Positions 17,364 through 25,753 of a stretch of DNA of 64,000 bases are shown here, in pieces (within the stretch, counting starts at the first letter, position 1; each line of letters starts with the position of its first letter). Under the pieces are notes generated by a model. That model had not been told where the DNA came from, made no database searches, and saw only the letters and a program-made list of their open reading frames with translations. Origin of the DNA: Sphingomonas sp. (lineage in GTDB: Bacteria > Pseudomonadota > Alphaproteobacteria > Sphingomonadales > Sphingomonadaceae); the NCBI RefSeq assembly GCF_024508665.1, contig NZ_JANINP010000006.1:620001-684000 (forward strand), written 5' to 3'. Both the position numbers and the translations under genes were made by a program.

Positions 17364-18344
17364 ATGATCGATTGGCGGGGGCCTATTTTCTCGATGACGA
17401 TGCTGGTCGCCTTGGCGGGATGCGCGCCGCATCCAAGCGTGGAGCCTGCCGCCGCAGTCTCGCCAATTGCGGTGTCGGGTAGCACCGCCACGATCGAGAT
17501 CGCGCCGGTATTGCTGGCGGCGCGCGATCTGTATCCGGCGGGCGCAGTGGTCAGCAATGGCGGCATCCCCAATCTGTTCGACCCTGGTCGGCCCGCCGAT
17601 ATCGCCACCCATGCCGAGACCCAGGCATTGCGCTATTCGGTCGCGCATCCCGACATCCGCATCATCCTTACCGTTACCGAAGGCCGCTATCGCATCATCG
17701 CGCGCCGCTCGGCCGGGATCCGGCGGATCGCCGATCTCAAGGGCAAGAGGATCGCGACGCTGACGACCACGTCGGCCGGTTATTTCCTCGCGCGAATGCT
17801 CGCGCGGGCGGGGCTGGCCTTCGCCGATGTCACGCCCGTACGCATTTCTCCGCTCGACGGTATCCCCGCGGCGCTCGAAAGGCGCGAGGTTGATGCCGTG
17901 GCGATCTGGGAGCCGCATGGCGGCAACGCGGCGCGGGCACTTGGCGACGATATCGTCATCTTCTCCGGCGACGGCGTCTATCGCGAATTGTTCAACCTCA
18001 ACACCACCGCGGCGGATCTCGCCGATCCCGCCAAGCGCCGGCGAATCACCGAGTTCGTCCGGGCGGTGATTGTAGCGAGCGCGCGGATTCGTCGCGATCC
18101 GACGCCGGCCCAGGCACTGGTCACGACGAGCGCGGGCTTTAGTGCGGCGGAAGTAGCGGACGCGTGGCCGACACTCTCCTTCCCGGCGGCATTGCCTGCC
18201 GATCTGCTCGACGAGTTGGTTGCGCAGGAGGAATGGCTGGCCACGCAGGACAGACGTCCCCCACGGCCACGCGAGGTGCTCTCGAGACTTATCGACCCGA
18301 GCATCTACAAGGACGCGTTGGCGATGGGGCCGATCTCGAAGTGA
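17364..18344 (+). CDS. Periplasmic substrate-binding lipoprotein (SsuA/TauA/NMT1-like)
   Basis: 326 residues. The lipobox LAGC places the lipidated Cys at residue 20 of the ATG 17364 start, which has AGGGAG eight bases before. The rest resembles ABC-type binding proteins of the NMT1/SsuA class: RIIARRSAGIRRIADLKGKR, LDGIPAALERREVDAVAIWEP and a helical C-terminus. Such proteins bind sulfonates, nitrate, pyrimidine precursors or similar small molecules. No permease or ATPase gene is adjacent, so it is either an orphan binding protein or works with a transporter encoded elsewhere. The ligand is unknown. Confidence 0.75.
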   Translation: MIDWRGPIFSMTMLVALAGCAPHPSVEPAAAVSPIAVSGSTATIEIAPVLLAARDLYPAGAVVSNGGIPNLFDPGRPADIATHAETQALRYSVAHPDIRIILTVTEGRYRIIARRSAGIRRIADLKGKRIATLTTTSAGYFLARMLARAGLAFADVTPVRISPLDGIPAALERREVDAVAIWEPHGGNAARALGDDIVIFSGDGVYRELFNLNTTAADLADPAKRRRITEFVRAVIVASARIRRDPTPAQALVTTSAGFSAAEVADAWPTLSFPAALPADLLDELVAQEEWLATQDRRPPRPREVLSRLIDPSIYKDALAMGPISK

Positions 18345-18388
18345 TAGGTAATGGCTGAACCGGTAAATCAGCCAGGCTGCGATTTTAG

Positions 18389-18410
18389 GTTGTCAGCCTG
18401 TCTTATGTGG
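18389..18410. promoter_or_regulatory. Island operator motif (reverse orientation), TonB receptor A promoter region
   Basis: Read on the minus strand, CCACATAAGACAGGCTGACA shares 13 consecutive bases (ATAAGACAGGCTG) with the site at 43560-43581. An overlapping inverted repeat TTATG-TGG-CATAA lies at 18403-18415. It sits about 163 bases upstream of the TonB receptor start. Confidence 0.6.
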
Positions 18411-18572
18411 CATAAACAACTGTCGTTCGTTAATCCGGAATGGACTGCGGGCCCCTAGAAGCGTCGGGCGCAACTCGGCGCGGATTGGGAACAACAAGCA
18501 AGCATCTTGCGATGCAGCGGGAGCAACGGCGCCAAAGCCGGCCTCGCAATTGCCCGGAGAGGGGAGGCTGAT

Positions 18573-21497
18573 ATGGCAGTTTTTATGAATCGTGGTCCGG
18601 CATCATGGCTGCAGCGAATGATGGTCACCACCGCGCTCACCACCGCCACTTTTGCAGGCGGCGCCGCTTTCGCGCAGTCGAGCCCGACGCCGGCCAGCAC
18701 GGCGCAAGCCGAACCGGCTCCGGCTGCCGCAGGTGACGCCGCTGATGACAATGCACAGACGCAGGAAGGCGAAATCGTCGTTACGGCATCGCGCACCGCG
18801 ACCAACGGCCTCCAGGCACCGACGCCGACCCAGGTGGTCGGCGCCGAAGTGATCTCGAAGCAGGGCGCCACCACCGTCATGGAGGTGCTCAACCAGAACC
18901 CGGCATTCAAGGCGACCCGCTCCCCCGGCGCCAACGCCACCAACACCTCGAGCCCCGCGCAGGCCACCGCCGATCTGCGTGCTCTGGGCGGCCAGCGCAC
19001 ACTGGTGCTGGTCAATCAGTCGCGCGTCGTGCCCTTCGCGCCGGCCAGCAACCTCGGCGTGCCGACCACCACCGACCTCAACCTGTTCCCGACGCTGATG
19101 ATCGAGCGCGTCGATGTCGTCACCGGCGGCGCCTCGGCGCTCTACGGCTCGGATGCCGTCTCGGGCGTCGTCAACATCGTCATGAAGAAGAAGTACCAGG
19201 GCGTCGAAGTCACCGCACAGGCGGGTGTCTCCCAGCTCGGCGACTATGGCACCCGCCGCATCGGGTTTATCGCCGGTACCAGCTTCAACGGCGATCGAGG
19301 CCATATCGTCCTCAGCGGCGATTATTCGGACAATGACGGCGTCGGCGATATCTACACCCGCGACTGGGGTCGCGACGAATATATGATCGTCAGCAACGGC
19401 CAGCGGACCATCCCCGGCACGCCAGGCTTCGGCCAGCCGGCCTTCATCCTGGCCAAGAATGTCCACAATAATCTCGGCGCGGGCGGCGTCATCATCAGCT
19501 CCATCCCGGGGCTGACCAACATGACGTTCAATCCGGACGGCTCGATCCGCCCGTTCCAGAGGGGCTCGATCTCTGGCGGCTCGACGATGATCGGCGGCGA
19601 AGGCGGCTCGATCATCACCGGCACGGCGCTGGTTCCCAAGGTCGAGCGCGAGACCGCCTATGGCAGCATCTATTATGATTTTTCGGACTCGCTGACCGGC
19701 TATATCGAGGGCGGCTATTCGCGCTCCGTCGGCATCCTCGACGGCGTTCCAATCCGCCTGTCCAGCCAGGTGATCCGTCGCGACAACCCCTTCATTCCTG
19801 CGCAAGTACTCGCCCTCCTGCCGGCAACGACGCAAAGCTTCAACATCAGCCGGATCGGCATCGATATCGGCATCAACCGCTACGAAATCACCAACGAGAC
19901 GCCGCACGGGACCGTCGGCTTGCAGGGGAAGCTCGGCGGGACGTGGAAATGGGATGCGCACGTATCCTATGGCATCAATTATTATTCCTCGGCGACCTTC
20001 AACAACCCGGTCACCGCCAAGCTGGCTTACGCGATCGACGCGGTTCGCGACAGCTCCGGCAACATCGTCTGCCGCGGCGTCCGGGACGGCGTCGCCGCCG
20101 CTGCCGGTTGCCAGCCGCTCAACCTGTTCGGCGAGGGCAACACGACGGCTGCCGCGCGCAATTATATCTGGGGCGAAGGCCTCGCCAAGGTGAAGTACGA
20201 CCAGTTCACCACCGCCGCCAACATTGTCGGCGAGCCCTTCTCGACCTGGGCGGGCCCGGTGTCGGTGGCGTTCGGCGGCGAATATCGCCGCGAAACCGAG
20301 AAGCTGACCGCCGACGCGGTGGGCGCCAACAACGGCTTCCTCACCGCCGGCAACGCCGTCCCCTATGCGGGCGCGTTCAACGTCAAGGAAGGTTATGTCG
20401 AGGCGACCGTCCCGCTCGCCAAGGATCTGCCGGCCCTCCATAATCTGAGCGTCAACGGCGCGTTCCGCTACGCCGATTACAGCACCGTCGGAGGCCAGAC
20501 CGCGTGGAAGGCGGGCGCGGTGTGGGAACCGGTCGACGGGCTGATCTTCCGCGTCGCGCGGTCGCGCGACATCCGGGCGCCTGCGATCAACGAACTCTAT
20601 AGCCCGGGCAGCAATGTCACCAACGCGGTGACGATGGTGGTCGATGGCGTCACCAAGAGCCCGGTGATTCCGCAGAACACCAGTATGGGCAATCCCCATG
20701 TCGGGCCTGAATTCTCGAAGACCTTCACCGTCGGCGCGGCCTATCGCGGACGCGGCGCGCTGAGCGGCCTCGGTTTCTCGGTCGACTATTACAATATCAA
20801 GATCGACGATGCGATCACCAACCTGTCGACGGCGAACATCGCATCCTTGTGCAGCGCGGGCGAAGCCTATTTCTGCAATCTGTTCACCTATGGGCCCGAT
20901 CTCTCCACGCCTGACCCGAACGATCGCGTCCATACCGCGCTGAACGCGGGCTCGCTCAATGTCGGCGCCTTTGCCCAAAAGGGCATCGACATGACCCTGA
21001 CCTACGGCACGTCGCTCGGCTTTCTGGGCGAAGGCGGTCGCGGCAGCATCGCCGCGAGCGGCACTTATGTCCTCCATGCGCTGGTCGATTCGGGCACGGG
21101 AGCCGCGCCGATCGATCGCGCCGGAGAGAATGGCTGGGCCAATCTAGGCGCCATTCCCCACTTCCGGGGCAATCTGTCGACGACCTTGGGCACCAATGCG
21201 TGGGAACTGACGCTGCAGACGATCTTCATCAGCAAGGGCGTCCAGGACGTGACCTACAACACGCTGCCGAGCAACACGATCAACGACAACAGGGTGCCGG
21301 CGGTTACCTATTTCAACCTATACGGAAAGATCTTCGCTGGAGAGAATAAGAAGTTCGAATTCTTCTGGGCGGTCAACAACCTGTTCGACAAGGATCCGCC
21401 GCCCACCCCGTATATTATCCTCAACGGCCCGGTGAACGGTCAATATTACGACAAGGTCGGTCGCGCCTTCATGTTCGGAGCGCGCGCGCGCTTCTGA
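18573..21497 (+). CDS. TonB-dependent receptor A of the catabolic island
   Basis: 974 residues from ATG 18573, preceded by GGGGAGG. The signal peptide ends near GGAAFAQSS. The TonB box GEIVVTASRTATN is followed by a plug of the long sphingomonad type (ADLRALGGQRTLVLVNQSR, DVVTGGASALYGSDAVSGVV) and a large barrel ending in RARF. Residue pairs such as VCRGVRDGVAAAAGC mark extracellular loops. It carries an unknown large or amphipathic substrate across the outer membrane. It resembles the second island receptor (51944-54802), sharing the DLRALGG and VVTGGASA-YGSDAV signatures and a similar barrel length. Confidence 0.92.
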   Translation: MAVFMNRGPASWLQRMMVTTALTTATFAGGAAFAQSSPTPASTAQAEPAPAAAGDAADDNAQTQEGEIVVTASRTATNGLQAPTPTQVVGAEVISKQGATTVMEVLNQNPAFKATRSPGANATNTSSPAQATADLRALGGQRTLVLVNQSRVVPFAPASNLGVPTTTDLNLFPTLMIERVDVVTGGASALYGSDAVSGVVNIVMKKKYQGVEVTAQAGVSQLGDYGTRRIGFIAGTSFNGDRGHIVLSGDYSDNDGVGDIYTRDWGRDEYMIVSNGQRTIPGTPGFGQPAFILAKNVHNNLGAGGVIISSIPGLTNMTFNPDGSIRPFQRGSISGGSTMIGGEGGSIITGTALVPKVERETAYGSIYYDFSDSLTGYIEGGYSRSVGILDGVPIRLSSQVIRRDNPFIPAQVLALLPATTQSFNISRIGIDIGINRYEITNETPHGTVGLQGKLGGTWKWDAHVSYGINYYSSATFNNPVTAKLAYAIDAVRDSSGNIVCRGVRDGVAAAAGCQPLNLFGEGNTTAAARNYIWGEGLAKVKYDQFTTAANIVGEPFSTWAGPVSVAFGGEYRRETEKLTADAVGANNGFLTAGNAVPYAGAFNVKEGYVEATVPLAKDLPALHNLSVNGAFRYADYSTVGGQTAWKAGAVWEPVDGLIFRVARSRDIRAPAINELYSPGSNVTNAVTMVVDGVTKSPVIPQNTSMGNPHVGPEFSKTFTVGAAYRGRGALSGLGFSVDYYNIKIDDAITNLSTANIASLCSAGEAYFCNLFTYGPDLSTPDPNDRVHTALNAGSLNVGAFAQKGIDMTLTYGTSLGFLGEGGRGSIAASGTYVLHALVDSGTGAAPIDRAGENGWANLGAIPHFRGNLSTTLGTNAWELTLQTIFISKGVQDVTYNTLPSNTINDNRVPAVTYFNLYGKIFAGENKKFEFFWAVNNLFDKDPPPTPYIILNGPVNGQYYDKVGRAFMFGARARF

Positions 21498-21513
21498 TCC
21501 GCCGCCGACAAAC

Positions 21514-21543
21514 GAAAGGGCGTCCCCTTCCAAGGGCGCGCCC
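21514..21543 (+). terminator. Hairpin after TonB receptor A
   Basis: AAGGGCG at 21514-21520 pairs with CGCCCTT at 21537-21543, followed by ATT, 16 bases after the receptor stop. An internal 14-base palindrome (AAGGGCGCGCCCTT) offers an alternative fold. Termination may be partial because a small gene follows on the same strand. Confidence 0.5.
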
Positions 21544-21572
21544 TTATTGCGGTACATCTGAAAGGCTTTGCA

Positions 21573-21914
21573 GTGGGCGATATCGTGCGGGTGGTTCTGG
21601 TTCCGCAGGGTGCGGAGGATGCCACTGACCGACAGATCTCGCTCGACCTGACGATCGACGCCGGCGGCGCGGCGGTCGGGCCGTTTCCCGCTTTTGGCCG
21701 CATCGGCGATTTCAAACGGCCCGAGACGCTGTTTCCGTTCACGCTGATGGGCGACGGGCGGCTCGATTACGGCGCGCATGCCGGCCCCGTGCCGGCGGAG
21801 GACAGGCTCGCGATTCGCGATGCGGTGCTGACCCCCGGTGCCGAAATCCTGCGAACCCTGGGCGACCGCAGCGCGGCGTTCGTGATCGCGACGGTGACGT
21901 CGCTTACCGCCTGA
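21573..21914 (+). CDS. Small conserved-looking protein of unknown function
   Basis: 113 residues from GTG 21573, with GAAAGG nine bases upstream. The protein has a balanced composition, starts GDIVRVVLVPQGAEDATDRQ and has no signal peptide or membrane segment. I recognise no domain. It lies 75 bases after TonB receptor A on the same strand and converges on the SnoaL-like gene with only nine bases between stops. The compact fit between neighbours supports it as a real gene; function cannot be assigned. Confidence 0.55.
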   Translation: MGDIVRVVLVPQGAEDATDRQISLDLTIDAGGAAVGPFPAFGRIGDFKRPETLFPFTLMGDGRLDYGAHAGPVPAEDRLAIRDAVLTPGAEILRTLGDRSAAFVIATVTSLTA

Positions 21915-21923
21915 CGCGGCGGC

Positions 21924-22370
21924 TCAGCTGAAGTTGAGCTGGTCCCCGCCGCGGAACAGATTCTTGAGTTCGCGCAGCGTGCACAGCCAGCGCCCTTCGG
22001 TTTCGTCCCAACGGAACGTTTCGGTCGCCTGGCTGATCCGGGTGGGAACGCGGCTTTCGAGCGGCGCCTCGCCATCGGCAGCCCAGAGCAGCATGAACCA
22101 GGTCGCGGTGGCACCGCCCTGGTCGTCGAATTCGGCGCGGAAATTGGTGAAGGCGTGGATCGACACGCGCGCCCCACGGTCTTCGCGCCAACTGTAGAAG
22201 CCCTGGATCGCCTCGCGTCCCTCGAGCTTGAGCCCGCCCGAGCGATAGACGGCCTCCGGGGCATAATAATCGCTCGCCTTGCGGCCCCAATTATTGTCCA
22301 CGTCGTGCCAGAAATCGGCGAGCCCCATTTCGAGCTCGGCAGTGGCGATGGCGCGCTCGCGACGGTTCAT
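21924..22370 (-). CDS. SnoaL/NTF2-like small protein
   Basis: 148 residues with the NTF2-fold pattern of SnoaL-like enzymes and auxiliary subunits: an N-terminal helix, then YYAPEAVYRSGGLKLEGREA, GFYSWREDRG and a long sheet ending ELKNLF. Members act as small isomerases, hydrolases or ring-hydroxylating dioxygenase beta-subunit relatives. It overlaps the upstream amidohydrolase gene by four bases (ATGA), as the third gene of an MFS-amidohydrolase-SnoaL operon. No catalytic residue can be proposed with confidence. Confidence 0.75.
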   Translation of the reverse strand: MNRRERAIATAELEMGLADFWHDVDNNWGRKASDYYAPEAVYRSGGLKLEGREAIQGFYSWREDRGARVSIHAFTNFRAEFDDQGGATATWFMLLWAADGEAPLESRVPTRISQATETFRWDETEGRWLCTLRELKNLFRGGDQLNFS

Positions 22371-23182
22371 TGGTGGCTCCGTATGTTGAAATAAAGGTCG
22401 AGTGCTGTGGCGTCGATTGCCCGGCGGGTTGCCGCGTCGGGAACAAGACGATGATACAGAGCCAGCGTGTCGGCATAGCTGGTATCGGCCTCATGGTTCA
22501 CGAACGGCGCGTCGCTGCCCCATAGCAAACGCTCCGGTCCCGCTTCGGCGAGCAAACGCGCAGCGCATTCGGCAGCAATGGAAGGTGACAGGCGGAAGCC
22601 CGCCGAGATCTTGACCCATGTCCGGCCACCGGCCACCGCGCGAAGCAGCGCGTCGGTGCCGGCGCGGCGCTCGCCCTCATCGCGCGACGGGACGCCAAAA
22701 TGATCGACCACCAGCGGCACACCTGCGAAGTGCGGCAGCAGCGCCGGCAATTGCGCGCTGCCGGCGAGCAATTCGACATGCAACCCGCAGTCGGCGATCC
22801 GATTGAGGAAACCGCGCCACGGTTCGTTCGCCAAATTGGGAAGATCGGCGAGCCGCCGCCAGGTTAGCCGCACCCCGACCACGCCTTGCTCGGCCAATGC
22901 TCGCAATTGCTTGGCGCTTGTCTCCGGTCCGGCAAGCACCGTCGCGCGCAGCCGGGGATGCGCCGCCAGCGCCGCGAGCGTATAGGCGTTGCCGTCGTCG
23001 AACAGGCTCGCCGCCGCGATCACCCCGCGGCCGATGCCATGGGCGTCGAGATCGGCGAGCCAGGCCTCGACCGGATAGTCATAATCCGGCCGCGAATGCG
23101 CATTCGCCGCGAACGGCATTGCCCTGGTAAAGACATGGGCATGGGCGTCGACTGCCGGCGCGGCCGCTTCAACCGCGTCCAT
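22367..23182 (-). CDS. Amidohydrolase, COG3618/PDC-hydrolase-like
   Basis: 271 residues. The H-x-H motif is in VDAHAHVFTRAMPF, VVDHFGVPS lies centrally, and [11 protein letters not shown] carries the conserved Asp. The form resembles 2-pyrone-4,6-dicarboxylate lactonase and sugar-lactone isomerases/hydrolases. It is a close paralogue of the protein encoded at 57282-58085, with near-identical N-termini through RPDYDYPVE and DLDAHGI/ELDAHGI. It overlaps both the upstream transporter and the downstream SnoaL gene. A lactone or pyrone intermediate is a reasonable substrate guess. Confidence 0.82.
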   Translation of the reverse strand: MDAVEAAAPAVDAHAHVFTRAMPFAANAHSRPDYDYPVEAWLADLDAHGIGRGVIAAASLFDDGNAYTLAALAAHPRLRATVLAGPETSAKQLRALAEQGVVGVRLTWRRLADLPNLANEPWRGFLNRIADCGLHVELLAGSAQLPALLPHFAGVPLVVDHFGVPSRDEGERRAGTDALLRAVAGGRTWVKISAGFRLSPSIAAECAARLLAEAGPERLLWGSDAPFVNHEADTSYADTLALYHRLVPDAATRRAIDATALDLYFNIRSHQ

Positions 23183-24533
23183 GCCCGACCTTGACCACCT
23201 GCGGCGCGTTCTTGAGGCTCATCAGCCAGAAGGTGAACAGCCCGCCGCAGATCAGCGGCACCCCGAGCATCGCGAAGATGCCGATGGGGCCGAAGCCTTC
23301 GCTGAGCACGAACGTTCCGAACAACGGCGCCCAGATCGATACCACGCGGGCGGCGCCATAGGTCCAGCCCACGCCAGTAGCGCGACTGCGTGTCGGGTAG
23401 AGGGCAGCAGCAAGCGCCGGGATGCTGGCCTGGCTGCCATGCTGGCACATCCCCATGAAGGCGACCGCGACATACATGCCAATGCCTGGGGCCAGCAGTC
23501 CGACCATGGTCGCGCCCAGCCCCGCGAGCAGGAAGGCGCCGGTCATCACGCGCTTGAAACCCAATCGATCGATGAAGAAGCCGATCGTGAGCATGCCGAT
23601 GAAGCCGGCGGCGGTGTTGATGCCGTTGATCAGCGCGACTTGTTTAAGCGACAGTCCGATCACGTCCTTGAAGATCGTCGTCTTCCACACCCCCGCGGTG
23701 ATGAACACGAAGCTCGAGATCGCGATTCCCCACATCAGGAACGTGCGCAGCAATTGGCCGCGGCCGAAAATATCGGAGAGCAGGATCGCGAGCGGCGGTC
23801 GGTCGGGCTTGGGCGCGACGGTGAGTACGACGTCGGCATCGCCGGACACCGACGGCCGCATTCGCTTCGTCAGCGCGGAAATGGCGGGATCCTGCGGGTT
23901 GCGCGCGACCAGCGAGCGCAGCGATTCGGGAAGGAAGAAATAGATCAAGGGAAGCATGATCGCAGGCAACGCCACTGCAATCCAGAACGCGCCGCGCCAA
24001 CCGAACGGCGCCAGGACGAAGGCCTGCATCAGCGAACCCAGCATCGCGCCGATCATCGTGCCGCTGACCGTGATCGTGCTGACGGTCGCGCGCAGCCGCT
24101 TGGGCGCGGTCTCGGCGGCGAGCGTGACCAGGATCGGGATCATCGCGGTACCGCAAAAACCGGCGGCAAAGCGGCAGATCGTGAAGGGCAGCAGCGACTT
24201 GGTGGTGAGGATCGCCAGCGCGCTGAGCATCATGCCGAGATAGCAGAACAGCAGCACGCGCGGCCGTCCGATGCGGTCGGCAAGCGGCGGAATGACGAAC
24301 GCGCCGGCGAGCATGCCGACCTGTTGCGCGACCAGCGCCGAGGTGACTGCCGTCGTCGGCACCCCAAAATCCTTGGCGAGCACCGGCAGCACCCAGCCGA
24401 CGACATACAATTCATAGCCGTCGATCGCCGCCAGGGCCGTGCACAGCACGAGGACGATCAGGTGAAAGCGGTTGAATTTGAGCCCGTCCAGGAACGTGTC
24501 GACATCGATCGGCCGAGCGCCAGTGTCCGTCAT
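23169..24533 (-). CDS. MFS transporter, AAHS (aromatic acid:H+ symporter) type
   Basis: 454 residues and twelve membrane segments. The AAHS signature is visible as an Asp in the first helix (AIDGYELYVVGWVLP) and the loop motif LADRIGRPRV. The N-terminal cytoplasmic VDTFLDGLKFNRFH is shared with the island carrier at 39895-41244 (VDIDAFLDGVKF), so these two form one paralogue pair. It should import an organic acid, often aromatic, across the inner membrane. It leads a three-gene minus-strand operon and is divergent from the NHL-repeat gene over a promoter region with several repeated motifs. Confidence 0.85.
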   Translation of the reverse strand: MTDTGARPIDVDTFLDGLKFNRFHLIVLVLCTALAAIDGYELYVVGWVLPVLAKDFGVPTTAVTSALVAQQVGMLAGAFVIPPLADRIGRPRVLLFCYLGMMLSALAILTTKSLLPFTICRFAAGFCGTAMIPILVTLAAETAPKRLRATVSTITVSGTMIGAMLGSLMQAFVLAPFGWRGAFWIAVALPAIMLPLIYFFLPESLRSLVARNPQDPAISALTKRMRPSVSGDADVVLTVAPKPDRPPLAILLSDIFGRGQLLRTFLMWGIAISSFVFITAGVWKTTIFKDVIGLSLKQVALINGINTAAGFIGMLTIGFFIDRLGFKRVMTGAFLLAGLGATMVGLLAPGIGMYVAVAFMGMCQHGSQASIPALAAALYPTRSRATGVGWTYGAARVVSIWAPLFGTFVLSEGFGPIGIFAMLGVPLICGGLFTFWLMSLKNAPQVVKVGHGRG

Positions 24534-24597
24534 GCAAAACCCCTCCCGGTGCGGCGATCGGCCGAATATCTGTCCCGCTCGCCAATCGGCTTTATCA

Positions 24598-24622
24598 TAT
24601 GTCGTTCGCTATGTACAAATGC
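24598..24622. promoter_or_regulatory. Secondary repeated motifs between MFS and NHL genes
   Basis: ATATGTCGTTCGCTATG (24598-24613 approx.) overlaps CTATGTACAAATGC (24609-24622). The second recurs as CTATTTACAAATGC at 46839-46852. The GTCGTTCG core recurs upstream of TonB receptor A (18420-18434). Function is unknown; regulator binding or a promoter element are both possible. Confidence 0.4.
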
Positions 24623-24633
24623 TCAAGCGACGA

Positions 24634-24652
24634 TATATGTCAGCTTGGCTTA
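24634..24652. promoter_or_regulatory. Island operator motif upstream of the NHL-repeat gene
   Basis: TATATGTCAGCTTGGCTTA belongs to the recurrent island element and shares CAGCTTGGCT with the site at 62259-62283. It ends 51 bases before the NHL gene start, in the same relative position as at three other genes of the island. Confidence 0.6.
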
Positions 24653-24703
24653 GGAAAGAGCGGACGTCTAGGCTGGTTTTTTGATAATCCGTCGAGGAGT
24701 GAA

Positions 24704-25723
24704 ATGCCGGCTATGGCAACCAGGACAGCGCCTGCGTTCGACGTAGTAGCCGATTGGGAACGCCTGCCGGCAGGCGTCTCGCATCGCGACGTGACCGGGG
24801 TGGCCGTCGATTCGCAGGACCGCGTCTATCTGTTCGTCCGCTTCCCGCATCGCGTCCTGGTCTATGAGCGCGACGGCAGCTTCGTCCGCAGCTGGGGCGA
24901 CGATGTCTTCACCATGGCGCACGGCCTGACGATCGGCCCCGACGACCGGGTTTATTGCGTCGACAATGGCGATCACAGCATTCGCGTCTTCAGCCTCGAA
25001 GGCGAGCCGATCATGACCCTCGGCGTGCCCGGCCAGGCATCGGACACGGGCTACGATCCCAAGCCTCCTTACGAAGTCCATGCCTGCGAATGCATCGCCT
25101 ATCCCGGCGGGCCGTTCAATCGCTGCTGCAACCTTGCGGTAGCGCCAAGCGGCGAGCTCTATGTCGCCGACGGCTATGGCAATTGCCGCGTCCATCGCTT
25201 CAGCGCCGCGGGCGACCTGATCCAGTCCTGGGGCGAGATCGGCACCGGTCCGGGCGAATTCCACTTGCCCCACGGCATCGGCTGCGACGCCGCGGGACGG
25301 GTATTGGTCTGCGATCGCGAGAATGACCGTATCCAGGTCTTTACGGCCGATGGCGACTATCTCGAGCAATGGACCGACGTTCAACGGCCGTGCGACATCG
25401 CCATCGACCGCGACGGTATCATCTATGTCGCCGAGCTGTGGCGGCCCAAGGGCAAGAAGAGCTTCGTCCTTGGCGAAATGCAGCGGGATCATCCCGGCCG
25501 CGTCACGATGCTCAGCCCCGAGGGCAAGGTCCTGGATCGCTGGGGGGGCTCGTCCGAGCACCGTCACGGGCCGGGCAATTTCATCGCGCCGCACGGTATC
25601 GCGGTCGATAGCCATGGCGACGTCTATGTCGCCGAAGTGCCCTACAGCTTCGCGATCCGCCCCGGCTGGATCCCAGAGGAACAGGGCGACCACCAGATCC
25701 AGAAATTCGTGCGCCGAACATAA
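24704..25723 (+). CDS. NHL-repeat beta-propeller protein (peptidyl-hydroxyglycine lyase-like annotation family)
   Basis: 339 residues from ATG 24704 (GAGGAG upstream). Repeated six-bladed-propeller units are visible: GVAVDSQDRVYLFVR, GLTIGPDDRVYCVDNGDH, NLAVAPSGELYVADGYGN, GIGCDAAGRVLVCDREND, DIAIDRDGIIYVAEL and GIAVDSHGDVYVAEV. No secretion signal is evident, so it is probably cytoplasmic. Related bacterial proteins are often labelled amidating-lyase-like, but the actual reaction is usually unknown; lactone hydrolysis or a lyase reaction on a catabolic intermediate is possible. It is followed after 30 bases by the first MetE-like gene, with which it probably forms an operon. Confidence 0.75.
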   Translation: MPAMATRTAPAFDVVADWERLPAGVSHRDVTGVAVDSQDRVYLFVRFPHRVLVYERDGSFVRSWGDDVFTMAHGLTIGPDDRVYCVDNGDHSIRVFSLEGEPIMTLGVPGQASDTGYDPKPPYEVHACECIAYPGGPFNRCCNLAVAPSGELYVADGYGNCRVHRFSAAGDLIQSWGEIGTGPGEFHLPHGIGCDAAGRVLVCDRENDRIQVFTADGDYLEQWTDVQRPCDIAIDRDGIIYVAELWRPKGKKSFVLGEMQRDHPGRVTMLSPEGKVLDRWGGSSEHRHGPGNFIAPHGIAVDSHGDVYVAEVPYSFAIRPGWIPEEQGDHQIQKFVRRT

Positions 25724-25753
25724 GCCGGCGACAATCACTTAGGAGAAGAGACG

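Noticed and set aside
18603..21077. Very long open frame (824 codons) on the minus strand opposite TonB receptor A
   Set aside because: It is an antisense shadow of a GC-rich gene: the composition is Asp/Arg/Val-rich without domain motifs, while the plus-strand frame has a signal peptide, TonB box and plug.
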